Positions 40,046 through 48,921 of a stretch of 64,000 nucleotides of DNA are shown here, in pieces (position 1 is the first letter of the stretch; the number at the start of each line of letters is the position of its first letter). Under the pieces are notes generated by a model. The model made no database searches, was not told where the DNA came from, and worked only from the letters and a program-made list of their open reading frames with translations. This DNA is from Bacillus sp. FSL H8-0547 (lineage in GTDB: Bacteria; Bacillota; Bacilli; Bacillales; Bacillaceae): NCBI GenBank assembly GCA_038002745.1, contig JBBODD010000001.1, positions 682,001 to 746,000 on the forward strand, in the 5' to 3' direction. Made by a program: the position numbers and the translations under genes.

Positions 40046-41203
40046 CTACCTCACGCTCCCTGCCGTTTCCCTCAACGTTTTTCCGATAATATCTGCAGCT
40101 GCAGACATTTCTTCATCTGTTACGGTAAGCGGCGGCAACAGCCTGATCACCGTCGGCCCGGCCGGGAGTGCAAGCAGCCCGCTCAACCGGAGTTCTGCAA
40201 TGAGTGGAGCTGCCTCCTGACTTAGCTGAATGCCAATCATGAAGCCTTTACCTCTGATTTCTTCCACTTCTTCTGCACCGGATAGGACATCTTTGAGCAG
40301 ATCGTACATTTTATCGGCTTTCCTGTTCACGTCTTCGAGAAAGACAGGATCAAAGATTTTTTCAAGTGTTGCTTTGGCTGCTGCCATCGCAAGCGGATTG
40401 CCTCCGAATGTTGTTCCGTGAGAGCCTGGCTGAAAAGATGAAATCAGCTCTTTTTTCCCGATCATGGCTCCTGCCGGAAATCCATTTGCCAGCCCCTTGG
40501 CTGATGTAATGATATCTGGCTCTGCACCATAATGCTGATAGGCGAACGGTTTTCCTGTCCGGCCGATGCCTGTTTGCACTTCATCAATAATCAGCAGTGC
40601 TCCAAGTCTTGTGCACGCTTTTTTTACTGCATCCATGAATGTCTGCTCTGCAGGAACGACTCCGCCTTCTCCCTGAACCACTTCAAGCATAATGGCTGCA
40701 TAGTCATCTCCTGCAATTTGCTCCAGTGCTTCAGAATCATTATACGGAAGGTATTCAAACGACGGCAGCAGCGGCCCGAAACCGTCATGAATCTTCGACT
40801 GGCCGGTTGCAGACATCGTCGCGAATGTTCTGCCGTGGAAGGACTGTCTGAATGTCAGGATTTTCGACTTGCCCGTATGCTTTCTTGCAAGCTTGATCGC
40901 CGCTTCATTCGCTTCTGCCCCACTGTTGCAGAAGAAGACGGCATCTCCTGAACTGCTTTCAGTAAGCAGCCGGGCTGTTTCTTCCTGGATAGAGCTTTGA
41001 AAGAGATTGGAAACATGCCATACTTTATCGAGCTGCTTTTTTACAGCTTCTTTTACATCCTCATCGCAATGACCTAAATTGCACACGGCAATGCCGGAGA
41101 TAAAATCCAGGTATTCTTTTCCATTCTGATCAACTGCAACCGCGCCTTTTGCTTCTTTTATTTCAAGATCATACCTTGCGTATGTAGGGAATAAATGACT
41201 CAT
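40046..41203 (-). CDS. argD: Acetylornithine aminotransferase
   Basis: The 385-aa class III PLP aminotransferase converts N-acetylglutamate semialdehyde to acetylornithine. It has [14 protein letters not shown] and the PLP lysine in [12 protein letters not shown]. The ATG overlaps the argB stop by 4 bp, so translation is coupled. Its 3' end meets repeat array A. Confidence 0.95.
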   Translation of the reverse strand: MSHLFPTYARYDLEIKEAKGAVAVDQNGKEYLDFISGIAVCNLGHCDEDVKEAVKKQLDKVWHVSNLFQSSIQEETARLLTESSSGDAVFFCNSGAEANEAAIKLARKHTGKSKILTFRQSFHGRTFATMSATGQSKIHDGFGPLLPSFEYLPYNDSEALEQIAGDDYAAIMLEVVQGEGGVVPAEQTFMDAVKKACTRLGALLIIDEVQTGIGRTGKPFAYQHYGAEPDIITSAKGLANGFPAGAMIGKKELISSFQPGSHGTTFGGNPLAMAAAKATLEKIFDPVFLEDVNRKADKMYDLLKDVLSGAEEVEEIRGKGFMIGIQLSQEAAPLIAELRLSGLLALPAGPTVIRLLPPLTVTDEEMSAAADIIGKTLRETAGSVR

Positions 41204-41979
41204 TTTAATGCAGCCTCCTTGCCGGCAGTTATTTTTGTTCCAAAGATGGATGCTTCAGATGCAAACTTCCTCTTTCCGCTGACGATCATCACTTCTTTCA
41301 GCGTTTGGGAAAGAGATTTTATGGCAGCCTGGACCTTGGGAATCATTCCGCCGCTGATAATGCCGGAGCCGATCATTTCTGCTATTTCATCGGGAGTTGT
41401 ATGCCGGATGACGATTTGTTCCTTCATGATGCCCTCTACATCTGTCACAAACAGCAGCTGGTTTGCCTCAAGCGCGCTTGCTACAGCTGCAGCAGCCGTA
41501 TCCGCATTCACATTCAGCGTACAGTGATCTATCGTTTTGGCCAGCGGTGCGATGACTGGGATATAGCCGCCTTTCAGCAGTGTTTTAATAAGATGGTCAT
41601 CGACTGCTGTAATTTGGCCAACGTGCCCAAGCTCCTGTTCATTCAGATGCTCTCCTGTCAGGGTCCCTCCGTCGCAGCCGGCAATACCCGCTGCTTTAAA
41701 TCCGTGCTGCTGCAGGGCTCTTACCAGCTGTTTGTTGATTTGTCCCGCAAGCACCATTTCCGCTACATCGAGAACCTGCTTTGTCGTCTTCCGCTGGCCG
41801 CCGATAAACTCCGTCTGCACATTCATTGATTTTAAGGCCGCATTGATGGCAGGCCCTCCTCCATGAACAATGACAACCCGGTGTCCATGACTGATCAGCT
41901 CGTGCAGGCTTTCAAAAAAATCTCCTGACAGCTCATCAACTGTACTTCCTCCGCATTTCAGCACCACTGTTCTGTCCAT
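41200..41979 (-). CDS. argB: Acetylglutamate kinase
   Basis: The 259-aa amino-acid kinase phosphorylates N-acetylglutamate. The start is the ATG at 41979, behind AAGGAGC; the longer frame overlaps argJ. Phosphate-binding sequences are [11 protein letters not shown] and [15 protein letters not shown]. subtilis ArgB is of the same length (258 aa). Between argJ and argD in the acetylated pathway. Confidence 0.95.
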   Translation of the reverse strand: MDRTVVLKCGGSTVDELSGDFFESLHELISHGHRVVIVHGGGPAINAALKSMNVQTEFIGGQRKTTKQVLDVAEMVLAGQINKQLVRALQQHGFKAAGIAGCDGGTLTGEHLNEQELGHVGQITAVDDHLIKTLLKGGYIPVIAPLAKTIDHCTLNVNADTAAAAVASALEANQLLFVTDVEGIMKEQIVIRHTTPDEIAEMIGSGIISGGMIPKVQAAIKSLSQTLKEVMIVSGKRKFASEASIFGTKITAGKEAALK

Positions 41980-41989
41980 AGTCCGCTCC

Positions 41990-43216
41990 TTACGTTCTGT
42001 AGCTTGCGTTGATTTTGACATAATCGTATGTCAGGTCGCAGCCCCATGCTTTTCCTTCACCGTTTCCAACCCTGAGATCAATATGAATGGCAACCGTTTC
42101 TTGCTCAAGCGCTTTTTTTGCCAGTTCCTCTGAAAATGCCTGCGGCTGGCCATTATGAAAAAGACACTGGCCTTCTAAAAAGATGCCGATCCCATCCGGA
42201 TTTACTTTTGCATCACTGTGCCCGATTGCCCCGATGATTCTGCCCCAGTTGGCATCAGAGCCGTAAACAGCTGTTTTCACGAGGCTTGATCCGACGACTT
42301 TCTTGGCCGTTATTCTCGCTTCCTCATTTGAAGCAGCGCCCTCAACTGTCACTTCAATCAGCTTTGTTGCTCCTTCACCGTCTTTTGCGATGCTTTTTGC
42401 GAGATCTTCGCATACCATTTTCAGCCCCAGTTTAAAAGCATCCCAATCTTCATGTTCCGGAGTGAGCATATCATTGCCTGCAAGGCCGTTTGCCATGACA
42501 AGCACCATATCATTAGTCGATGTCTCCCCGTCCACTGTAATCTGGTTAAACGAAATATCTGTCAGCTCGCTCAGCGCCCCCTGGAGCACATCGCTTTCAA
42601 CTGCTGCATCTGTCGTAATGAAGGCAAGCATCGTGGCCATATTTGGATGGATCATCCCCGACCCTTTTGCGCACCCTCCAATAGTTACTTTCTTTCCGCC
42701 GACGACAATCTCATAGGCCGTTTTCTTTGTCACAGTGTCTGTTGTCAAAATCGCTTCTTCAAAAGCAGATGCCCCAAGCTTTACAGGAGAAACGGTCCTT
42801 ACTCCGCTGCGGATGCAGTCCATTTTCAGAAATTCTCCAATAACACCTGTTGATGCTACCGCCACATATTCTTCTTTCAATGAGAATGCTTCCGCGCACA
42901 GCGATCTCATTTCATACGCATCTTTCAGCCCCTGCTCCCCTGTGCAGGCATTTGCAATCGCGCTGTTTACGATCAGTGCCTGCAGTTTTTGCTCTGACTT
43001 TGTGCTTTCCTGTGTCACTTTTAATGGAGCAGCCTGAAAATGACTCTGTGTATAAACTGCTGCACAGCTTGCCGGAACCTCGCTGATCAGGACACCCAAA
43101 TCTCTTTTTGCATATCTTAAGCCGGTATGTACCCCGTCCGCCTTAAATCCCTGCGGCGATGTCACAGAACCTTCTTCTATTTTCTGAATCCCAGCGGACT
43201 CTTTTACTTTTAGCAT
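41990..43216 (-). CDS. argJ: Bifunctional ornithine acetyltransferase/N-acetylglutamate synthase
   Basis: The 408-aa ArgJ recycles the acetyl group from acetylornithine to glutamate. It is self-cleaved at the Ala-Thr of KGSGMIHPNMATMLAF, which is intact, near residue 190. The ribosome site AAGGAGGC is strong. The argC stop is 12 bp upstream. Confidence 0.95.
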   Translation of the reverse strand: MLKVKESAGIQKIEEGSVTSPQGFKADGVHTGLRYAKRDLGVLISEVPASCAAVYTQSHFQAAPLKVTQESTKSEQKLQALIVNSAIANACTGEQGLKDAYEMRSLCAEAFSLKEEYVAVASTGVIGEFLKMDCIRSGVRTVSPVKLGASAFEEAILTTDTVTKKTAYEIVVGGKKVTIGGCAKGSGMIHPNMATMLAFITTDAAVESDVLQGALSELTDISFNQITVDGETSTNDMVLVMANGLAGNDMLTPEHEDWDAFKLGLKMVCEDLAKSIAKDGEGATKLIEVTVEGAASNEEARITAKKVVGSSLVKTAVYGSDANWGRIIGAIGHSDAKVNPDGIGIFLEGQCLFHNGQPQAFSEELAKKALEQETVAIHIDLRVGNGEGKAWGCDLTYDYVKINASYRT

Positions 43217-43228
43217 CGATAAGCCTCC

Positions 43229-44263
43229 TTATGGATACAGGGGAGCCATTTCAAGACCTGCTGTTTCATCAAATCCGTTCATCAGGTTGAAATTCTGAAC
43301 TGCCTGCCCTGCTGCACCTTTCATTAAGTTGTCAATCACAGACACAATGGTAATCCTGCCTGTTCTTTCATCAAAAGCAATTCCGATATCACAGTAGTTT
43401 GAACCGTACACTTCCTTAGTTGAAGGAAATTCCCCGACCGGCCTCACTCTTACAAAATAGCAATCTTTGTAATATTCCTGATAAAGATCATGCCACTCTT
43501 TTAAACTGCCGCTTTTCGCCTTTGCGTAAATGGTCGTCATAATTCCCCTTGTCATGGGAACAAGGTGAGTCTGAAACGTAAGAGGCTTTACCGCGCTGTT
43601 CATTTCTAACAGAGCCTGTTCAATCTCCGGAATATGCTGGTGTTCATTCACTTTATAAATCTTAAAATTCTCATTTGTCTCTGCATAATGAACGCCGGCG
43701 CCAGGCTTGCGTCCTGCACCGGAAACCCCGGTTTTTGCATCAATAATAATAGAGGATTCATCGATTAATTCCCTGCTGACCGCAGGCGCGAGACCAAGGA
43801 TTGCTGCCGTTGGAAAGCATCCGGGATTTGAGATAACGGACGCTTTTCTGATTGCGTCTTTATTCCATTCAGAAAGCCCGTAAACCGCCTTGCCCACGAT
43901 GACCGGATCTGCTGCCTTTCGTTTGTACCAGCTTTCATAAGTCTTTGAATCTCTTAATCTTAAGTCTCCGGACAAATCAATGACTTTTACCTTTTCCGTG
44001 CAGATCTCAGGCAGCAGTTCTGCCGCTGCACCGGGAGGGGATGCCATAAACAGGACATCCACCTCGGACTCAATTCCTGCAGTGTGAATGGCAGTCAAGC
44101 TTTCCCAGCTGATGTCAGTCAGATGCGGATAAGAATCCCTGTATGCCTTCTCTGCTTCTGACGATGTATATAAAATACATTCATTTACATGTGGATGCTT
44201 TGAGAGAAGCCTGTATAGCTCATTCCCTCCGTAGCCTGTAGCGCCTATTATACCTACCTTCAA
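43229..44263 (-). CDS. argC: N-acetyl-gamma-glutamyl-phosphate reductase
   Basis: The 344-aa NADPH enzyme has an N-terminal Rossmann motif [15 protein letters not shown] and the catalytic Cys in [14 protein letters not shown]. The start is a TTG at 44263 behind AAAGGGTG. It is the first gene of argCJBD, with a promoter and ARG boxes directly upstream. Confidence 0.95.
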   Translation of the reverse strand: MKVGIIGATGYGGNELYRLLSKHPHVNECILYTSSEAEKAYRDSYPHLTDISWESLTAIHTAGIESEVDVLFMASPPGAAAELLPEICTEKVKVIDLSGDLRLRDSKTYESWYKRKAADPVIVGKAVYGLSEWNKDAIRKASVISNPGCFPTAAILGLAPAVSRELIDESSIIIDAKTGVSGAGRKPGAGVHYAETNENFKIYKVNEHQHIPEIEQALLEMNSAVKPLTFQTHLVPMTRGIMTTIYAKAKSGSLKEWHDLYQEYYKDCYFVRVRPVGEFPSTKEVYGSNYCDIGIAFDERTGRITIVSVIDNLMKGAAGQAVQNFNLMNGFDETAGLEMAPLYP

Positions 44264-44312
44264 ATCGAATCACCCTTTAATTTATATCGTACATATGTGA
44301 GATTTAGTACCC

Positions 44313-44358
44313 ATTATAATACTGCATAAAAATAAAATCAATTGTATTTTTATATATT
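44313..44358 (-). promoter_or_regulatory. argC promoter with ARG (AhrC) boxes
   Basis: On the minus strand TTGATT (44336-44341) and TATAAT (44313-44318) are 17 bp apart. Two AhrC-like sequences flank and overlap the -35: AATATATAAAAATACAAT (44341-44358), about 14 of 18 to the consensus CATGAATAAAAATKCAAK, and a weaker ATTTTATTTTTATGCAG-like sequence at 44322-44341. Arginine-dependent repression is expected. Confidence 0.7.
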
Positions 44359-44367
44359 TTTCATCAA

Positions 44368-44402
44368 GAAAAAAATCCCGATCCATAAAGGACCGGGATT
44401 TA
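44368..44402. terminator. Terminator after yitW
   Basis: AATCCCG..CC pairs with GG..CGGGATT, with a run of T residues on the minus strand. It separates yitW from argC. Confidence 0.8.
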
Positions 44403-44406
44403 ATAC

Positions 44407-44715
44407 TCACTGAACACCCAGAGCAATTTTGGCAATTCTGCTCATTCTGTCTTTTGTCCATGGCGGATTCCAGACGATGTTCACTTCTGTTTCTTTGATT
44501 TCAGGGATATCGCGAAGGGCTGCTTTCACCTGATCGATAATCGTGCCTGCAAGCGGGCATCCCATTGAAGTTAATGTCATCGTGACAAGGGCTGTACCGT
44601 TTTCATCAAGGTCAACATCATACACAAGACCAAGATTGACAATGTCGACTCCAAGCTCAGGGTCAACCACAAGCTCAAGCGCGCCATATATATTCTCTTT
44701 CAATGCTTCATCCAT
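44407..44715 (-). CDS. yitW: MIP18/SufT-family protein YitW
   Basis: The 102-aa protein (DUF59) is of the YitW/SufT type, an iron-sulfur cluster maturation factor. It has LVVDPELGVDIVNLGLVYDV and the conserved TSMGCPLAGTI cysteine region, then WNPPWTKDRM. The ATG at 44715 has GGAG 8 bp upstream. Length equals B. subtilis YitW; the argC-yitW-yitV order is conserved. Confidence 0.92.
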   Translation of the reverse strand: MDEALKENIYGALELVVDPELGVDIVNLGLVYDVDLDENGTALVTMTLTSMGCPLAGTIIDQVKAALRDIPEIKETEVNIVWNPPWTKDRMSRIAKIALGVQ

Positions 44716-44760
44716 TTTTATCACTCCTCTTATCTTAGTATACCTGACAAAGGGACCGGC

Positions 44761-45546
44761 CTAAACTGATTTGCTTTCGCAAAGAAAATCAGCAAACCAG
44801 TCAACCGTTGCAATCAGTCCTTCTCGGGAAACTTTATGATCGGCGTTCGTATCGGCAATAAATTTCAGATACTCCGGTTTTGTCTCATAAGCAGATTGAA
44901 TTTCCTTGAAAAATGTATACGTCGGGTCAAACGGCACCACATTGTCCTTTTTGCCATGCCAGAAAAGCAGCGGCCGTGATGCAAGCTTTTCTGTATGTAG
45001 GCTGAGATCATATTCCTGAAGGCTGAGAAAATGCTTTTCCAGCTCTTCATCTGTAAGAGGGACCTTCATGCCCATTTTTTGTACATATTGTATCTGCTGA
45101 CGGGAAAACTGCTCATAATAAGGGCTGCCCATCAGGCTTGCTGCAGCTTTGATCCATTCGTACTTGGTCAGTGCCCCGAGAGTGACGATGCCGCCCATCG
45201 ATGTTCCGGCAACGCCTATGTTTTCAGGATCGATCAGGCCGTTCTTTTCAAAATGATTCTTTATCAAATCAAGTTCCTTGATCTCATTTATTACAATGCT
45301 CCAAAATTGCATATTTAACTCCGTGCCCTGAAGTTTTCCGCTTCGTTCACCGTGGTGAAGAGCATCAGGAAGAGCAACGCGAATTCCTCTTTCTGCAAGA
45401 AGGTAGGCATAGTGAAGGTTGTGTTCCTTGGCGCTCGTAAAGCCGTGGACGAACAGGACAAACGGCGTCTTTTTATTTTTATCCGCATCCCTCGCGATGT
45501 GCAGGACGGGAATACCGGCAATGTTCATTTTTTCAACAGTGATCAT
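44761..45546 (-). CDS. yitV: Esterase/alpha-beta hydrolase YitV
   Basis: The 261-aa hydrolase is from the ATG at 45546, behind AAAGGAGG. The nucleophile elbow is VAGTSMGG, the acid is the Asp in WHGKKDNVVP, and the base is the His in NADHKVS, a complete triad. Substrate unknown. Divergent from yitU. Position and size match B. subtilis YitV. Confidence 0.9.
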   Translation of the reverse strand: MITVEKMNIAGIPVLHIARDADKNKKTPFVLFVHGFTSAKEHNLHYAYLLAERGIRVALPDALHHGERSGKLQGTELNMQFWSIVINEIKELDLIKNHFEKNGLIDPENIGVAGTSMGGIVTLGALTKYEWIKAAASLMGSPYYEQFSRQQIQYVQKMGMKVPLTDEELEKHFLSLQEYDLSLHTEKLASRPLLFWHGKKDNVVPFDPTYTFFKEIQSAYETKPEYLKFIADTNADHKVSREGLIATVDWFADFLCESKSV

Positions 45547-45685
45547 GAGGCATACCTCCTTTTTAAGACTTCTTTCTTTTCTAAACATAAGTGTAACATG
45601 TAGACAATAATCTTGGAAAAAAGATACACTGTAAAGGGACTTTGTTTTTCAGCCGTCCCTTTAATCATAAAATAAAGGAGCTTCT

Positions 45686-46498
45686 ATGACGACACTACCT
45701 CATTTAATTGCACTCGATTTAGATGGTACTTTATTAAAGGATGATAAAACGATTTCTGACTACTCAAAAGAAATCTTAAAAAAAGCGAGAGAAGCGGGAC
45801 ATATCGTCTGCATCTCAACAGGCCGCCCATACAGAGCAAGCTCCATGTATTATGAAGAGCTCGAGCTTGATACACCTATTGTCAATTTCAACGGGGCATT
45901 TGTCCATCACCCGAAAGACGATCAATGGGGAGCGTTTCACACTACGCTGGATGTGGAAACAGTCAAGCAGATTGTTGAAGTATGTGAAAAACACAACGTG
46001 AAAAATATTCTTGCCGAAGTGATCGATCATGTTTATTTTCACTATCATGACGAAAAATTACTCGATGTATTTACAATGAATACATCTGACATTACAGTGG
46101 GAGACCTCCGCAAAAATCTCGGTGATGATGTGACAAGCATTCTGATTCATGCATCAGAAGAAGAAGTCGACAATATCCGCACCTATTTGTCGGACGTTCA
46201 TGCAGAGCTGGTTGACCACAGACGCTGGGCCGCTCCTTGGCATGTCATCGAATTAATCAAGCATGGCATGAACAAAGCCGTGGGATTGAAAATAATTGCC
46301 GATTCCTACTCGATTCCCGCAGAAAGAATTATTGCCTTCGGAGACGAAGACAACGACCTTGAAATGCTGGAATACGCAGGTCAGGGAGTAGCGATGGGAA
46401 ATGCCATCCCAAAACTGAAAGAAGTAGCAAACCGCGAAACGAAGACAAACGAAGAAGACGGCATTGCCGAATACTTAAAAGACGCCCTATCTCTGTAA
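45686..46498 (+). CDS. yitU: HAD-family phosphatase YitU
   Basis: The 270-aa Cof-type HAD hydrolase has motif I ALDLDGTLLKDDK (nucleophile Asp), motif II CISTGRPYRAS, and the late motif AFGDEDNDLEML. B. subtilis YitU is one of the HAD phosphatases acting on the flavin precursor phosphate; specificity here is inferred. RBS is AAAGGAG. Divergent from yitV. Confidence 0.9.
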   Translation: MTTLPHLIALDLDGTLLKDDKTISDYSKEILKKAREAGHIVCISTGRPYRASSMYYEELELDTPIVNFNGAFVHHPKDDQWGAFHTTLDVETVKQIVEVCEKHNVKNILAEVIDHVYFHYHDEKLLDVFTMNTSDITVGDLRKNLGDDVTSILIHASEEEVDNIRTYLSDVHAELVDHRRWAAPWHVIELIKHGMNKAVGLKIIADSYSIPAERIIAFGDEDNDLEMLEYAGQGVAMGNAIPKLKEVANRETKTNEEDGIAEYLKDALSL

Positions 46499-46510
46499 GG
46501 CGTCTTTTTT
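46479..46510 (+). terminator. Terminator overlapping the yitU stop codon
   Basis: AAAAGACGCC pairs with GGCGTCTTTT around about 12 nt, followed by TT. The first arm is in the last codons of yitU. Confidence 0.8.
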
Positions 46511-46604
46511 AGTGAAGTTTTCCAACCATAAAACGCCCACGTATGAGACAAAATAATGAGGACGCATCAGCAGCGTCAACCATTCATTTTAGGGGGAATT
46601 TCGC

Positions 46605-46754
46605 ATGAGCAGTAATAAATCTAAACGCTTTGTTCAGCAAGGTAAAGATTCCGTTTCGAAACATGATGAACGTTTCCCTTATCATACAACAATGGCTGAG
46701 TCAGAAGAGCGCAAAGCTCAAATGGCGGATAAATCCTCTTTAGGAGGCTTTTAA
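46605..46754 (+). CDS. Small hydrophilic protein of 49 aa, unknown function
   Basis: ATG at 46605 behind AGGGGGAA, ending at TAA 46752-46754; it starts MSSNKSKRFVQQGKDSVSKH and ends DKSSLGGF. It is very polar, without Cys or membrane segment, of the size of small spore or stress proteins. The stop lies just before the ribosome site of the next gene, so the two form a pair. I do not recognise the family. Confidence 0.6.
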   Translation: MSSNKSKRFVQQGKDSVSKHDERFPYHTTMAESEERKAQMADKSSLGGF

Positions 46755-46757
46755 TTT

Positions 46758-47117
46758 ATGGGTAACCAACTATTTCAGGCAGCACGCAAAGCAGTCGAAA
46801 AAGCTGGAGAAGTTTTAACCGGCAAAATCGGTCATGACCATGGTCATGAACACCGTTCTGAAGAAAATCAGTACAGCTCGCAGCATGGAGCACAGCATAA
46901 CGGGTCCCATAGCTACGGGGCAAATCACAATGAACATCAAAGCTACAGCTCTCAGCATGGCGGACAGCAAGGCGGGGCTCAGCAGCATGGCGGCGAAAGC
47001 GTAGACGCAGATTCTAAAGCGAAAGCCGAAAATGCTCTTATGTCCGCATTTGCCAACGCTTCACCCGCAGAGCAAAAGCAGCTCAGCGAACTTCAGGATG
47101 AACTGAAGAACATGTAG
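46758..47117 (+). CDS. DUF3813 protein with a His/Gln-rich insertion
   Basis: The 119-aa protein opens MGNQLFQAARKAVEKAG and closes AENALMSAFANASPAEQKQLSELQDEL, both DUF3813-like. Between them residues about 28-80 are a low-complexity run rich in His, Gln, Ser and Gly with two near-repeats of SYSSQHGGQ. Typical members are shorter, so this looks expanded. Possibly metal-binding; no function is known. It follows a 49-aa gene. Confidence 0.7.
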   Translation: MGNQLFQAARKAVEKAGEVLTGKIGHDHGHEHRSEENQYSSQHGAQHNGSHSYGANHNEHQSYSSQHGGQQGGAQQHGGESVDADSKAKAENALMSAFANASPAEQKQLSELQDELKNM

Positions 47118-47126
47118 GTATGATGG

Positions 47127-47156
47127 CGGTCCCCGGAATCTGTATTCCGGGGATTT
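47127..47156 (+). terminator. Terminator after the DUF3813 gene
   Basis: CCCCGGAAT pairs with ATTCCGGGG around 4 nt, followed by a short T-rich stretch. Confidence 0.65.
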
Positions 47157-47175
47157 TAACTGATGAAACAAGAAC

Positions 47176-47297
47176 AAAAGCGCAAGCGCCAAGGCCCGCT
47201 CCGATAGTCAGATAAGAATCCGGCGGAAAAGTCCGGTTCCCGCCTTTTTTGTCGGATTTGTTCTGAAAGAGGATCTAGGCGCTTCCGCTTGCCGATG
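47176..47297. repeat. Single copy of the 122-bp palindromic repeat family
   Basis: It begins AAAAGCGCAAGCGCC and has an internal GGCGG/CCGCC palindrome, ending with GGCGCTTCCGC. It aligns along its length with the copy at 19729-19850 and matches the 63018 array at the ends and in the AAAAGTCCGGTT core. Confidence 0.75.
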
Positions 47298-47350
47298 ATA
47301 ACTTTGTTATGTTATCAACAACCTTTTATTTTTTATAATTTCCTACAGAA

Positions 47351-47381
47351 CAGAAAAAGCTGCGGATAAACCGCAGCCGTT
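47351..47381 (-). terminator. Terminator after the BsuPI-domain gene
   Basis: GCTGCGG pairs with CCGCAGC around 5 nt, followed on the minus strand by TTTTTC, just after the stop. Confidence 0.8.
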
Positions 47382-47861
47382 TTATTCTGAAACTGTAAAT
47401 GTTTTGACTTCCTGAAGAGGCTTGGCTCCTTCAGCTTTTCCGGCAAACTGGGCGGTCACCGTATAGTCTCCCGCCTGCAGGCTTCCTGCTGATTTCATGT
47501 CCCATGTCTCCTCGTAGGTTTTGCTTTCGCCAGGAGGAATCGTTACATACTGCAGCGCCTGTGTAAACATTTTGCCTTTTGAATATTTGTAGACTTCTGC
47601 CCCGTTCGGATCGGTAATAATGATTTCGTACTTTTGTCCGGACGAAAATTCAAAGTTTTTTTCTTCATCTGAGTTGTTTTTAACCGTCATGGTGATTTGG
47701 ACAACACCTGATTCTTCTTTCGTTTCAACTGAAAGCTCGACATCTTTTTCTTCCATATCACCCGACACCTCTTCCGCTTGTTCTTTCTCTTGCGGCTGTT
47801 CAGCACTTTGGCCGCAGCCTGCAAGAATTAAAAACCCCATAATGAACAAAAGTTTTTTCAT
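47382..47861 (-). CDS. BsuPI-domain lipoprotein (proteinase-inhibitor-like)
   Basis: The 159-aa protein has a lipoprotein signal peptide ending LAGC and an acidic linker, then a beta-sandwich BsuPI domain (VQITMTVKNNSDEEKNFEFSSGQKYE; YVTIPPGESKTYEETW). BsuPI was described as an intracellular inhibitor, but this one is exported and lipid-anchored. It lies 12 bp after yitT. B. subtilis has ipi in the same neighbourhood. Confidence 0.78.
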   Translation of the reverse strand: MKKLLFIMGFLILAGCGQSAEQPQEKEQAEEVSGDMEEKDVELSVETKEESGVVQITMTVKNNSDEEKNFEFSSGQKYEIIITDPNGAEVYKYSKGKMFTQALQYVTIPPGESKTYEETWDMKSAGSLQAGDYTVTAQFAGKAEGAKPLQEVKTFTVSE

Positions 47862-47873
47862 TGCGCGTATCTC

Positions 47874-48716
47874 CTATTCTTTGCGGAAGAATCCAAAGAT
47901 GCCTGTTGTCTGAAGAATGTTTGTGAATGCCTTTGGATCCACTTCCTTAATGATTTTTTCTAAATCATAAAGTTCATAGCGCGTGATCACGATCATCAGC
48001 ATGTCCTTTTGTTCGTTAGTAAAGGCCCCTTTTGCAGGAACCATCGTGATGCCTCTTACCATTTTAGCATGAATTGCCTTTTTCAGGTCATCGGCTTTTT
48101 TCGTGATAATCATGGCTGTCAGTTTTTCATGACGGGTATGGATTGCATCAATGACCCTCGTTGATGCGTAGAGAGTGACAAGCGTATAGAGTGCTTTTTC
48201 CCATCCGTAAAGCAGACCGGCTGTAAAGATGATGATTCCGTTCAAAATGAAGAAATACGTTCCCACGGGCTTATCTTTCATGCGTGAGAGAATCATGGCA
48301 ACAATATCAAGTCCTCCGGTTGATGCCCCGTACTTAAGCGTAATTCCGACTCCGATTGCTACGATCACGCCTCCGAATACTGCATTCAGCAGGATATCTT
48401 CAGACAGTGGATAGAGCGGAACAATCGACAGAAAGAAGGTTGTCGCTGCGACGCTCAGCACACTGTAGAGCGTAAATGATTTCCCTACCTTCTGCCAGCC
48501 TAAAATCGCTACAGGGATATTCAGCAGGAGCAGCAGAACCCCGGTCGATATGTTAAGGGGCGTATATTCAATCAAAACGCTTGATAAAAGCTGGGCAACC
48601 CCTGTAAATCCGCTGGCATATACATCCGCCGGAATCATAAACAGGTTCAGTCCCACAGCGTTCAGCAGCGCGCCGAAAATCACAATTATTCCTTTTTTGA
48701 CTTCTTCATAAACCAT
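47874..48716 (-). CDS. yitT: YitT family membrane protein (DUF2179)
   Basis: The 280-aa protein has five to six hydrophobic segments in its first 200 residues (starting KKGIIVIFGALLNAVGLNLFM) and the soluble C-terminal DUF2179 domain (LTAMIITKKADDLKKAI; RGITMVPAKGAF). Function unknown. Divergent from yitS; position matches B. subtilis yitT. Confidence 0.9.
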   Translation of the reverse strand: MVYEEVKKGIIVIFGALLNAVGLNLFMIPADVYASGFTGVAQLLSSVLIEYTPLNISTGVLLLLLNIPVAILGWQKVGKSFTLYSVLSVAATTFFLSIVPLYPLSEDILLNAVFGGVIVAIGVGITLKYGASTGGLDIVAMILSRMKDKPVGTYFFILNGIIIFTAGLLYGWEKALYTLVTLYASTRVIDAIHTRHEKLTAMIITKKADDLKKAIHAKMVRGITMVPAKGAFTNEQKDMLMIVITRYELYDLEKIIKEVDPKAFTNILQTTGIFGFFRKE

Positions 48717-48921
48717 TTGCAGAAAATCCTCCCGGGCTATAAGATATTAATAGTATTTCTGATTTACCCTTTTTTCTTGCAGACCAATACAAATTATGTC
48801 TTTTCAGGGCTTTCGTTGTTCTTTACTTCTATTTGGCTAAGTGCTACTTTTACTATAAGAATTCAATTTCAAATGAGACTATTCTCCCAAAGGGAAAAAT
48901 TACATGAAATGAGGTGCAAAA

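Noticed and set aside
41305-41829. 174-codon plus-strand frame
   Set aside because: Antisense to argB, whose kinase motifs are intact.
47176-47297. Insertion sequence
   Set aside because: No transposase frame, only about 122 bp with a palindrome; better described as a short interspersed repeat.
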